Shown: positions 49,023 through 58,087 of the stretch, one piece after another
Layout: the number at the start of each line of letters is the position of its first letter
Numbering within the stretch: the first letter of the stretch is position 1
Assembly: GCA_947568835.1 (NCBI GenBank)
Contig: OX387604.1
Location: forward strand, 23,899,076-23,963,075
Direction of reading: 5' to 3'
Source: Protonemura montana
Taxonomy: Eukaryota > Arthropoda > Insecta > Plecoptera > Nemouridae
DNA: 64,000 bases
The notes under the pieces: generated by a model
What the model saw: only the letters and a program-made list of their open reading frames with translations
Told to the model about the DNA's origin: nothing
Database searches by the model: none
Program-made: the position numbers and the translations under genes

Positions 49023-52000
49023 ACTGGAGAAAAAAGAATAAACATGGGTTTAATAATGATGTTTTACCATAACCAAGCCCTTCCATGATCAAAAATAATG
49101 GTGCTAATTAAAGAGTGATATTATTTTCAATCAGTGTTGCATCGAATATCCTCACTCCTAATTCTCACTTTTTCTCAAATACCGACTTCATCACTTTTTG
49201 TTTTTGAAAAACTGGGTTATTCTCCCAAATAACTAACTGTAAGAAGCGCAGCTTGCTTTCTCTTAGTAAGAAGGAGAGTGCGACCTGTCTGAAACTGATA
49301 TATTTGCATTGAGTGCCCATTTTAACCTAACGTCTTGAATCTTGACCTTAACGTTGGGTGCGCTGCAAACTGTACCGAGGGCCCACTGTTCAAATTAAAG
49401 CCTGCGAGGGTTCACGTAAGCCAGTAATGAGAAATCGTACAGGATTAACATGAAATAGATGATTCAATTAAACCCTACATACAACACATGTAAAGTAGAA
49501 GCCAGTAGTTGTCTGGTTTGGCAACTATTGTCCCCTCTTGCTCGGCAATTAACCATCTGACAATTAATTGCCTGATTTTAAGTCACGCTGGGATCGCAGG
49601 TCACAATGATTTAAAAGTGCTGTTATTCTGCTGCTTGTGGTTCTTTATGACTTAGTCCTGACCAAGCCCCAACCTTTTTGATGGTTTTATCCCAACCAGG
49701 TAAGTCGGAGATAACAGGAGCGGATGATTAGTTCGCTATCGATGTGGCTTATTTCGGAGCAGGGGGAACAATCGACACCAGGTTAACATAATATTTATGA
49801 TAATTGGATGATCAAACCATTGAGTTTGTGGGTATAAAGCAATCCAAAACATAATCTCTCGTGTCACGAGGACAATTCAGATTTGCTATCATCTTGACAA
49901 ATAGTGAAGCGCTATGTAAGTAATTGTGTACTATGTGTATTTGATATATTTTTTCGACAAGACGCAACTGATATTGCAACTGGTTTGTCATATTTCAAGC
50001 AATCCTACTTGTCTTCCTATTTTATAAAAAAAAAAAAACACAAGTGGAAAAGTAATTATTAGGCAAGCCAAAAAGGGGTCGAAATTGTGGTTGAGGTGAA
50101 GGCCTTGTCTTCGACAAGACTTGTACCTATCTGGTACATGGAGGTGCTTACGCACGGAGTGACTCTACCACAGCAGATCCCCTTGAAGTGAGCGATAGTT
50201 GTTTTGCTTATAAGCCAGCCGTACTCAGAAATAACGTCTGTTTTTACAACGGGTTCGAAAATTGTTTTTTAAGATTTTCACGAGTGAGTTGGAAGGGTTT
50301 TGTTTGAAGAAAATTATTCCCACTTATTATCTCTATAAGACCTGACCATTTATTTGAAGTGTGACAACTTGTATATCTTTAAATAAATAATTTAATCAGG
50401 ATTCATTTATTTGTCGTCGCTAGGAAACACCCTTCACCTATCATGTTTAGTTCAAAAGTTAGTTGGTAGGTTGCGTTGCTAAGTAGAGTGAACACTGTAC
50501 CCTCAGTAACACAAGAAATAGTATACTGCATTCCACTTAACTTCGGCCATGCCGCATCTCCAACTCTTAATTCTATAGGTAGGTACTTGCGTTTAGATGG
50601 TGGTTTGACCTGTTACCCTCTTAAGCGTATCTAAAAACAATATGCGACCAGAGGTCCGCGCGATGTCAGACTTTCCATTTTGAAAACTGTAGTCAACTGT
50701 AGGAGGTTACGGTAGAAAACTGTAAGAGTTTTCAAAAAATATCTAAATTGCACACATTTGAAGGCTTTGTGTGACGACATAAACCTTGATAAAAAAACAA
50801 AATATGCAGCAACCACAGTAGCAACCAAGACCACAGCCTTTCTACGTGCACTGTTTTTTCTTCTTTTCGAATGCCCGACAGAATGTTTGAAGTCCGAAAA
50901 CTTTGATTCAACATCGACTATAATCTGCTTGTACAGTCCTCGAACTAACTTGCTAACGCGCTTCCAACGCTACCTAGGTGCGATTGCAGCAACTCTCTGT
51001 TGCAAATTCTCACAAATTTCAAAACGTAAACGTCGTCTTTAGAGTAGTGCTGGTCTAGACTTATGACCCTGAAGAATGACCTTGAGGAAAAGACGCGCTG
51101 CGTTCGTAAGTCTGTTTCTACCAACACTACTACATACCTTTCTCTCAGCTACTGCCTGCTAAAATTCCTTGAGAGTTTGGGAGAGGATGATATCCATTCG
51201 GTTTTAGCAACGTTCATGAAATAAAATAACACCAACAGTTTTGAAATGCAACATTTTAATATCAAGCTATCTTTTTCAAACCACACTACAAAATTTAACT
51301 AAAACTACGTATAGGTGTACAAATTTCGAGCCATGTCTGAAAACAAATGTGGGGTCCTTCCACCAATTATGACGAGTGGGGTTTACTACACACTGTTTCG
51401 ACAACTGGGCGTGTTGCACTTGTTAAATGGCGGTGGTCAGTGCTTTCCCTCGTAATTAATTGAAGGGACGAAACTGGAGGCAAAATAGGAAAGCAAATAA
51501 TTTTAATTTCACCTGTTGGTGAAAAAGTTGTCTATTATTTTCGTGATACCACTTGCCGCCGATGAGAATGGCTGCTGGTGCTTTTGTCGGTCAAGTTTCA
51601 ACCGATGCGTTTTTTGGATTAATATTTAGTAGTTAGTAGTTACTCCTCTAAACTTTATCGCCGAACTGAATTGTTGATCTTCTTGGGCGCAATTGTCCGG
51701 CATTAGGTATAAATGCTATTTCAACTCAGGAGCAATATTATGTCTATAGAATAAAATTGATATGTAATTATTCCCGGCTGAATCGGTGACTAGATAACTC
51801 GTGCTTATCTAGGCAAATGCTTTAGATATTATATTACTACTATGATATATTGTGATTATTATATGTTGGTCCACCTAGAAATGCAACTAAATAAGCTTAA
51901 ACATCGTATCTAATACGTGCTGGCAATACTATCTTAACAGCGAACAAACTAATCAGAAGTTTGAGGACCATAATGCATACGCCATCTCCCATCACCAGCA

Positions 52001-52380
52001 GAGTACAAATCGAACCAGAGATCTCAGCAAATCCAGCACCAACGCTACCAACGCTCCTGCCAGAAACGTGATCGGCATCATTGACAACAAAACTGTCCCC
52101 AGTACTATCATCACTACCACTTAAAACACCAATAAAAACATGGCTAGCAATACTGTTGTTAATACTGATTAAAGTATTGTTATCAATAACCCTAACAACG
52201 TAGCAAGCAATACTACGAACAACAGATTAGTATTGCAGATTTAAAGGTTGTGACCAGGGAACGTTTCGAAACCGTTAATAGTGGTGCTATTGAACACATC
52301 ATCAGTGTTTTTACCCCCAGTCATCGCTGGATGATACTCTTCCGCACGGTGAATTGAAGACGGCGCCCTTTCTGTAGTGA

Positions 52381-53639
52381 CTACTCGGTAGCTGACTGGC
52401 AAATGTCGTGCTTCCCCTGGACGCAGCAGTAGTCCTTGGAGGCGGTCAGGCCGGCGTAGCTCCAGACCTTGGTATCACACACCTTGGAGTAGATGGTAGG
52501 CTGCGAACCAGAGGAATTGTTCTGTCAGTCTAGAGCAGTAATTCCCAAAGTTGTCTAGACTCCCAAGGGTCTATTTTGACTTGCAGAGGGTCTTTGTCTG
52601 CGTGAAAAACTGGGGATGCGTAAGATGTAAATACATGAGCAATCATCATCAATATTTTGGTGTTAGTTTCTTATAACAAATCTCACACAAATTGTGTGTA
52701 CATAATACTTAAATTAGACATTTAAACCACTCGTTCGTTTACAGAGGTAGACAGGAGGGTCTACTGGAAACAAAAAAATCGGCAAGCAGTCTACGGGGCA
52801 AAAAAGTTGAGAACCTATATGATCTCAAGGATGTATAGCGTTGTATATTTGACCTCGTTGTTAGCGAGAGTGACTTACGCGAAGAGGTTTGGGAGTGTCT
52901 TGGACGACCTCGCACAGATCTTGGCTCTCCTTGGCGGCGCCTGCTTGACCCTGATGACCAAACAATAAAAGTGATATTTTAGTTCTAGAAACATTTACCG
53001 ATAACCTGCATTTCCCATCAATAAATATATGCATTTAACACAATCTACAAAATCATACTTATGATAAAGTGACTGTGAGGCAGATTCGCAATCAATCACT
53101 AATGAGAGAGTAAAGTCAAAGATACCAGACTTAGCTATTGCCATTCAAGTTCTGCTAAGTTTAAGTAAAATGACCGAAACTCACGAGGGCTTTGCAGAGA
53201 AGTCCGCAGTTATTCGCTCCATTATCGTCGCATTCGGCCTGAATATGGATATCCTTGGTCAAAAGAGGCTCTCCAGTGATTGTATCATCCCCCTTTTGTT
53301 CAAATACGGCACAGGTGCACAGTATTTCATCCCTGAAAAGTACAGAAACGAAAAACAAGTCGAATTAAACACAATTTGTTCAGGGAAAATTCTGATAGTG
53401 TCGGGGATCAGCCTAATCTGTTGTATTGAGGAAGTGGAGTTCAGCGAACTTATTGCCGAAGCAAGTTTTTGCCATTGCCGAAGCCTTAAAGTCTTAAAGA
53501 TATGTTCCAACGAGAGAACTTACGGATTTTGAGTCTAGAGAGTTTTTTCAATTTGGTTGACTCACTTTTTGTCTTCTTTAGCGACGCCCAGGGTCGGCAC
53601 CAACATCACGGCTAAGAAAATAATTTTCACGAAACGCAT
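52381..53639 (-). CDS. Small secreted 10-cysteine protein, four coding exons, 137 aa; resembles insect follicle cell protein 3C family
   Basis: Coding exons on the minus strand are 53639-53566, 53332-53185, 52950-52879 and 52500-52381 (TAG). Donors are GTGAGT, GTGAGT and GTAAGT; acceptors are TTTTCAG, CATCAG and TTCGCAG. The phases (2,0,0) join exactly, which is strong support for a real gene. Residues 1-20 are a signal peptide (MRFVKIIFLAVMLVP then TLGVA). The mature part has Cys at 30, 32, 59, 67, 71, 87, 106, 123, 124 and 132, an even number suited to five disulfides. The C-x-C-x-V-F start, the C-x3-C near 67-71 and the VC...W.Y.GL...YCC..GK...C end resemble, from memory, the follicle cell protein 3C family. 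Homology is not verified and molecular function is unknown. A secreted or eggshell/extracellular role is inference. Confidence 0.8.
52501..52878 (-). other. Intron 4 of the cysteine-rich secreted protein gene
   Basis: The donor GTAAGT lies at 52878 and the acceptor TTCGCAG at 52501 (minus strand). No exon was recognised inside. Confidence 0.75.
53186..53331 (+). other. Plus-strand shadow of the second coding exon
   Basis: A 120-codon plus-strand frame (53170-53532) covers this exon and the neighbouring intron. It has no recognisable features, and the minus-strand splice structure explains the sequence better, so it is not called a gene. Confidence 0.6.
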
Positions 53640-53975
53640 CTCGAGTCGCAGTTGGTCTGCAAGAGAGACATTCCATTATTAGTAGGTCAACTTTAGTCTT
53701 GATCTAAGGGAAGGGAACGAAAACTTTGTGCTAGTAATATATAAATATCTAGGAGCTGCGAAAATGAACAGCCAAGTTGAACACCCAAAGTTTACTTAAT
53801 CTTTGTCCATCGCTAGAAATACATATCTTATGTAGTATTAGGAAACAGAAAGTCCGGCAGTAATGAATCCAAGAATCCAATTAACAGTAGGCCTCGAAAA
53901 ATGTATAATGGCAATTTCCTAACTGGACTAACATATGCCCATGGCAGTTGATTTCTAGTGTAAGGTGACACTTAC

Positions 53976-54083
53976 CAGTCTAGGATCTTGAGCTTTCTTC
54001 TCCAACTCTTGAATTCCTTGCGGCCACGGGGTAGCGTAGAAGTCTCGACGACTTGTAGGTGCGATGGCTGCTGGACGCGAAGT
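53976..54083 (-). other. Noncoding first exon of the cysteine-rich secreted protein gene
   Basis: It runs from the predicted start near 54083 to the donor CTG/GTAAGT at 53976/53975. It joins the acceptor CTCTCTTGCAG at 53657, which leaves a 17-base leader before the coding ATG at 53639. Structure is inferred from consensus sites only. Confidence 0.6.
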
Positions 54084-54113
54084 GACTTGCTCGGCCGGCT
54101 CGACAATTTTATG
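54080..54113 (-). promoter_or_regulatory. Core promoter (TATA plus initiator) of the cysteine-rich secreted protein gene
   Basis: On the minus strand CATAAAAT (54113-54106) precedes TCACTT (54085-54080) with about 28 bases between the TATA start and the predicted +1 at 54083. The predicted exon then ends in a good donor about 108 bases downstream. Confidence 0.6.
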
Positions 54114-54504
54114 CGAATGCAAAGAGGGGATAGAAAGAATTCCGTCATTCTGCGTCTCGAAGAGGTGTATCCTTGTAGACTTTGAGAAAAAAAGGTCAAA
54201 ATGACCTTCTAGGGTAACCAAAGTTGTCAAGGAAGTGAATGTCTCATGCATCGTAAGAGGATAGCTTTTAAACCCCTGCTGATAACACCTTGCTAATCTA
54301 CATGAGATCTTCCACGTGCTCTAGTTATAGTAGGTCAATGTAAAGTCAACATTTCTTGGAATAATTACAGGTGTTGAGGAAATTTCCACCGCGATGGTAA
54401 GGTGATTCCCAGACGAAACACAGTCGCTGAGCGCAGACTTACTCACCAGTGGCGATTGTACAGTATATTCAACATTCCCCTCCTCACTCCGAGGAAAGGT
54501 AAGG
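54114..54504. other. Upstream region of the cysteine-rich gene, no separate gene
   Basis: Contains one CACGTG at 54313. Short frames on both strands have no recognisable content. Confidence 0.5.
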
Positions 54505-54600
54505 TTCACCATCATTCTCATCATTATTTACTCATTCACCGACTCCATAAGACCTGTATCACAGGGTCCGTTGTCAAAACAGTGCGTCGTTAAACCCCAG
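54505..54600 (+). repeat. Retroposon 3' tail, copy 1 (GTCGTTAAAC family)
   Basis: It shares ACTCATTCACCGACTCC, CACAGGG and AGTGCGTCGTTAAACCCC with copies at 55.65 and 62.94 kb, all in the same orientation. A conserved body ending in GTTAAAC followed by variable short repeats is typical of non-LTR retrotransposon or SINE 3' ends. The parent element is not identified. Confidence 0.7.
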
Positions 54601-55519
54601 TAGTAATTTAATCACACTTTTGCCCGTCCACTTTTAAGGAAGGTAAAAACCAATAAATTGGTATTTATAAAAAAACCTTAATATTCAATGCTTATGAAAG
54701 CTTACCTTGAACCAAATAGGTTTTGTTGTGATAGGCCTGACGGTGACCTTGAATTGAATAGGTCTTAGGTTTGATTCTGGGGCAACCTTGAAGTTGGGTT
54801 ATTTTATGTTTGTGAATATATATGTGTGATCAAGTGAAACACAGGATTAAGATGCATATTGGTTCCTTCACAAACTATTCCTGGCCCTACTTATGAACAT
54901 GCAATCATTCCTTTCTGCATTTTAGCTGTCATCTCTCAGCTGCCCATCTCTGTCGACCGCCACTGGCACAAGAGCATGGATCATCCACGTGATAGTCACG
55001 TGATAAAGATTAACCTCTTCAGTTTGAAATGAAGGTTGTGACTAACTCTTGTAACTGGAGTAAATCACGTGTTCAATTAGCAACCACACCTAACGGTGGA
55101 ATGAGAAGTGGAAAATTCCGTAAAACTATTTTATTTACTTACAGTCCATTTGCTTCATTTCGTTTGAATTATTTTCGTAATATAATTTTGTAATTTCTTT
55201 CGTTCATTTCGTTTCGTTTGGGTTTTGAATGCTTAGTAAACGGCAACTAAATTTCCCGACGTTTCGTAACATGTACTAGTTACTTCTTCAAGGGTTAGAG
55301 CAGTCCTGACAATTTTCCAATAACAAAAGAACTACACAAAATTATAACAATTACCTACCTAGTTCAAGCATCCTAAATGTATCTAGATAAAATAATCAGG
55401 GTCAATAACTTAAAAACTAATATATTATGTATTTTCTGAAATAAAATCCCGGAAAAAATTGGAGTTTTTTACTAATTAACCAATTATGCCTGTGGAAAAA
55501 ACGCCAATTTTTAAGTTGG
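54601..55519. other. Intergenic DNA with E-boxes, no gene seen
   Basis: AT-rich; apart from the E-boxes nothing is recognised. Confidence 0.5.
54986..55071. promoter_or_regulatory. Cluster of CACGTG E-boxes upstream of the minus-strand gene
   Basis: CACGTG occurs at 54986-54991 and 54997-55002, where CACGTGATA is directly repeated with an 11-bp period, again at 55066-55071, and once nearer the promoter at 54313-54318. CACGTG is bound by bHLH factors such as CLOCK/CYCLE, Myc and MITF types. Use by this gene is inference from position only. Confidence 0.4.
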
Positions 55520-55625
55520 ATTCATCAATTCAATTCAATTTAATTGTTTATTATGCTCGAATATCACAATACATACAGGATTTAAGTTCGTCAACTCGGC
55601 TAAAACAAAAGCTATAAAATATAAT
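55520..55625 (-). mobile_element. 3' end of a LINE-like element on the minus strand
   Basis: Reading the minus strand, a GTATGTATTGTGATATTCGA segment is followed by GAGCATAATAAACAATTAAA and then repeated TTGAA/ATTGA units. An AATAAA-like end followed by a short tandem repeat is characteristic of Jockey/CR1-group retrotransposon termini. The body is missing. Confidence 0.5.
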
Positions 55626-55629
55626 AAGG

Positions 55630-55750
55630 TAAACCATTATCATCCTCATCATCATCCACTCATTCACCGACGCCATTAGACCAGTGCCACAGGGCCCGTT
55701 GTCAAAACAGTGCGTCGTTAAACACAATATTCAATTAATCAATCAATCAG
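55630..55750 (+). repeat. Retroposon 3' tail, copy 2 (GTCGTTAAAC family)
   Basis: The best conserved copy: CACTCATTCACCGACGCC, GTGCCACAGGGCCCGTTG and GTGCGTCGTTAAACAC, followed by ATTCAATTAATCAATCAATC, a short tandem tail expected of target-primed reverse transcription. Confidence 0.75.
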
Positions 55751-55774
55751 TGACTATAACAAAGCTAGGTCCTT

Positions 55775-56245
55775 AAGTAAATATAATATTGAACCTTGGA
55801 AGTATGAAAAAAATCCAGAAGCGATGGGCATAGACGTTTTTAATAGGCTAACGCATGCAATCAAGAAGATTAAGGACAACAGCAGTTTTGCCAAAATGTT
55901 AAAAACCTTCCTGCTGTCTCACTGTTTTTATTGACTAGACGAACGTCAACCCAACATCTTAAAAACCAGATTATACAAACAAGACTTTTCAGTAAAACTT
56001 ACAAAATTCTTGTTGAAACACTGCTTTTATTCCATAAGGAATTTTACGATAAATCCACACTGTAAGACAATTTTGTGATATATTTTTTGTACGTTTTTAT
56101 GAATCTGTTTTCATGTATCTGCTTATATATGAGTTTTTTGTTTGGACAGTAAAAAAAAAAATATTTTGTACATGACTCGCCCAATATTACATAATGTAAT
56201 CGAGATGGTCAAAAATAAAATAATAATTATTATTATTATTAATCT
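55775..56245 (+). mobile_element. 5'-truncated LINE relic (ORF2 C-terminus and 3' UTR)
   Basis: A frame from about 55800 to the TGA at 55932 encodes MGIDVFNRLTHAIKKIK, then a FAKMLKTFLLSHCFY end. This matches in layout the C-terminus of the intact ORF2 at 61.2 kb (FNKLPTSIKT, then FKNMLKQYLLRKCFYNVTEY). A second, frame-shifted similar end (KFLLKHCFYSIRNF) follows near 55995-56045. The 3' UTR closes with AAAATAAAATAATAATTATT microsatellite at about 56210-56240. Confidence 0.65.
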
Positions 56246-56649
56246 GTTAGTCATGCCGATGATAACTCGCCGAGTTCAATAACTGCACTAATAGTTAGCA
56301 ATAAAAATGAATAATTGTTCAATGACATGTGCTCCCAGCCCACTAAAACTGAGCAGCAAAGCGTTACCTACGTACAGATCTACAATGTAAGCTTATGCAG
56401 GGCAAGGAGTGTATATAGCATGATAGTGATTAGTTGTTCTAGTGTCCAGTCTTTTAAAAGGTAAAACAAAAATCACACCACCAAATGCATGCTTCTTTGA
56501 GGGTGGCCGACAAACAGATTGCATTGTGCCATATGTAATATGGTTGATAATATTAATCATCTAAATCTGGGTAGCAGCTCACCGAAGACAAATGAGAAAA
56601 CAAAATCAAAATACAATAAGAAACAATCCTTTTACGCTTGGGTTATTAA
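56246..56649. other. DNA between LINE relic and intact LINE
   Basis: Possibly includes part of the 5' UTR of the intact LINE, whose exact 5' end cannot be defined. No other feature is recognised. Confidence 0.4.
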
Positions 56650-56743
56650 TTTCTAGCAAAATATTGTCCATTTTCAACCCCAAAAAAAAACCAAAAGAGA
56701 TTACGTTGTATAGTTTTTGTATTACGTTTATAGACGATCCAAG

Positions 56744-58087
56744 ATGGCGCTAGACGGGGAGGTAACAAGTGAATCGCTCCTAGAAAAAGTTAAAATCCTA
56801 GGTGAAATGAGTGTCAGTGACTTACGAAAAGAGTGCGATCGAAGTGGACTAATGAAGACGGGAAGAAAGGAAGAGTTAGTGGAACGACTCCGAATAGAAA
56901 TAGAAGAAAAATATGCAAAAGATGAAGCGGACAGAAAGGGGCGTGGCAGCAACGGTGAGCAATACATCACATCGCAATATCAAGCTTTGCTCGACGATAA
57001 AGACAAACTAATTCTAGAGAAAGATAAACGAATAAACAACCTAGAAGAAATAATCGTCTTACTAAAGAAAGAAATACTAACGCAATCACAGTTACCCCAA
57101 CAGCTGAAGTCGCTATCACCTGGTCCCTCAGTAGCTAACATGATTCACCAGTTCGAATCTCCGTCAAGAGCACAACGACAAGGACGAGTCCTAACTTACA
57201 GTCAAGCTGCAAACTCAACCAAAGAACAGTTCCAAATAGCTCCACCAAAAAATAGCAACAAAGAAAACAACAAAAACAAAACGTTAGGGAAGAACAGAAT
57301 GGGTGGAGATGAAATAGCAACACATGTAACGTCACAGGACATCGACTCTAATGTAAACAATCCTATCCGTGTGGTGGTCATCACGGACAGCCATGGTAGT
57401 GAGTTGGAAGAAATACTGAAGCAAAAGTTAGGGAGTAACTACCAAGTAGATGTATACTTCAAGCCAGGTGTGAACCTGAAAGAGATAGTGGAAAGAGCAT
57501 GCAACACAGCAAAGAAGCTTAGCGGTAAAGATTGGCTAATTGTATTAGGGGGTTCTAACGATTTGATGACGCCGTTACCTGAAATACAAGCAACTATCAC
57601 CAAACTCGTGCCAATCAGCAGGAAATGCAAGCTTATCGTCAACAACGTAATTCGAAGTAGGTTCCAAGACTCGCAGACTGACAAAAATTTTCACATCAAA
57701 CAAATCAATCTACTAATTCACAAAACAATAAATTTCGTTCAGGACAAATGCTGCTCTAACATCAGAATAAACTTTCTTGACAAAAAAATCTTCGATAGGC
57801 ACCTTAGCAACGATGGTGTGCACCTCAACGCTCAGGGTAAAGAAGCATTATGTGACTCTATAGTACATTTCCTTCCCATCACCCGCCTTACCAAACCGGC
57901 AAGTGCAATGACCGGACTTGAGAAGTGGCTCGATCAGAATAATACTCGATCCTGTCTCGAAGAGAATCAGCATAGATCTGGCCCAACGAATGAAAAAAAG
58001 AAAACTTTTTTAGACAGGTGGGTACAGATAATGGACAGGAATGCAGAAAAAAAGAAGTCTCCATCCATATGTCTCACCCACTCATAG
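56744..58087 (+). CDS. LINE ORF1 protein: SAP-like domain, coiled coil, SGNH-hydrolase-like domain (447 aa)
   Basis: I chose the ATG at 56744 (AAGATGGCG, good context) over one nine codons upstream. Residues about 22-55 (SVSDLRKECDRSGL and a KTGRKEELVERL helix) resemble a SAP DNA-binding motif. Residues 75-118 are a charged coiled coil likely to mediate multimerisation. Residues about 207-378 have the blocks of SGNH/GDSL hydrolases: TDSHGSE with Ser216, LGGSND with Asn272, and DGVHLN with Asp357 and His360. CR1-group ORF1 proteins often carry such an esterase; they bind element RNA in the cytoplasm and assist retrotransposition. The intact catalytic residues imply selection until recently. 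The last 70 bases overlap ORF2 in another frame. Confidence 0.85.
   Translation: MALDGEVTSESLLEKVKILGEMSVSDLRKECDRSGLMKTGRKEELVERLRIEIEEKYAKDEADRKGRGSNGEQYITSQYQALLDDKDKLILEKDKRINNLEEIIVLLKKEILTQSQLPQQLKSLSPGPSVANMIHQFESPSRAQRQGRVLTYSQAANSTKEQFQIAPPKNSNKENNKNKTLGKNRMGGDEIATHVTSQDIDSNVNNPIRVVVITDSHGSELEEILKQKLGSNYQVDVYFKPGVNLKEIVERACNTAKKLSGKDWLIVLGGSNDLMTPLPEIQATITKLVPISRKCKLIVNNVIRSRFQDSQTDKNFHIKQINLLIHKTINFVQDKCCSNIRINFLDKKIFDRHLSNDGVHLNAQGKEALCDSIVHFLPITRLTKPASAMTGLEKWLDQNNTRSCLEENQHRSGPTNEKKKTFLDRWVQIMDRNAEKKKSPSICLTHS

Larger units (their letters stand above)
47362..52380. other. 3' UTR and intergenic stretch between the two host genes
   Basis: It begins as the 3' UTR of the calexcitin-type gene and ends at the stop codon of the minus-strand cysteine-rich gene. 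Apart from one inverted repeat near 48945 and low-complexity AATACT/AACAAC sequence around 52020-52230, I see no genes. Short frames at 50631-51127 lack recognisable features. Confidence 0.5.

Noticed and set aside
53170-53532. 120-codon plus-strand frame
   Set aside because: It is antisense to a well-supported minus-strand exon and intron and has no recognisable features.
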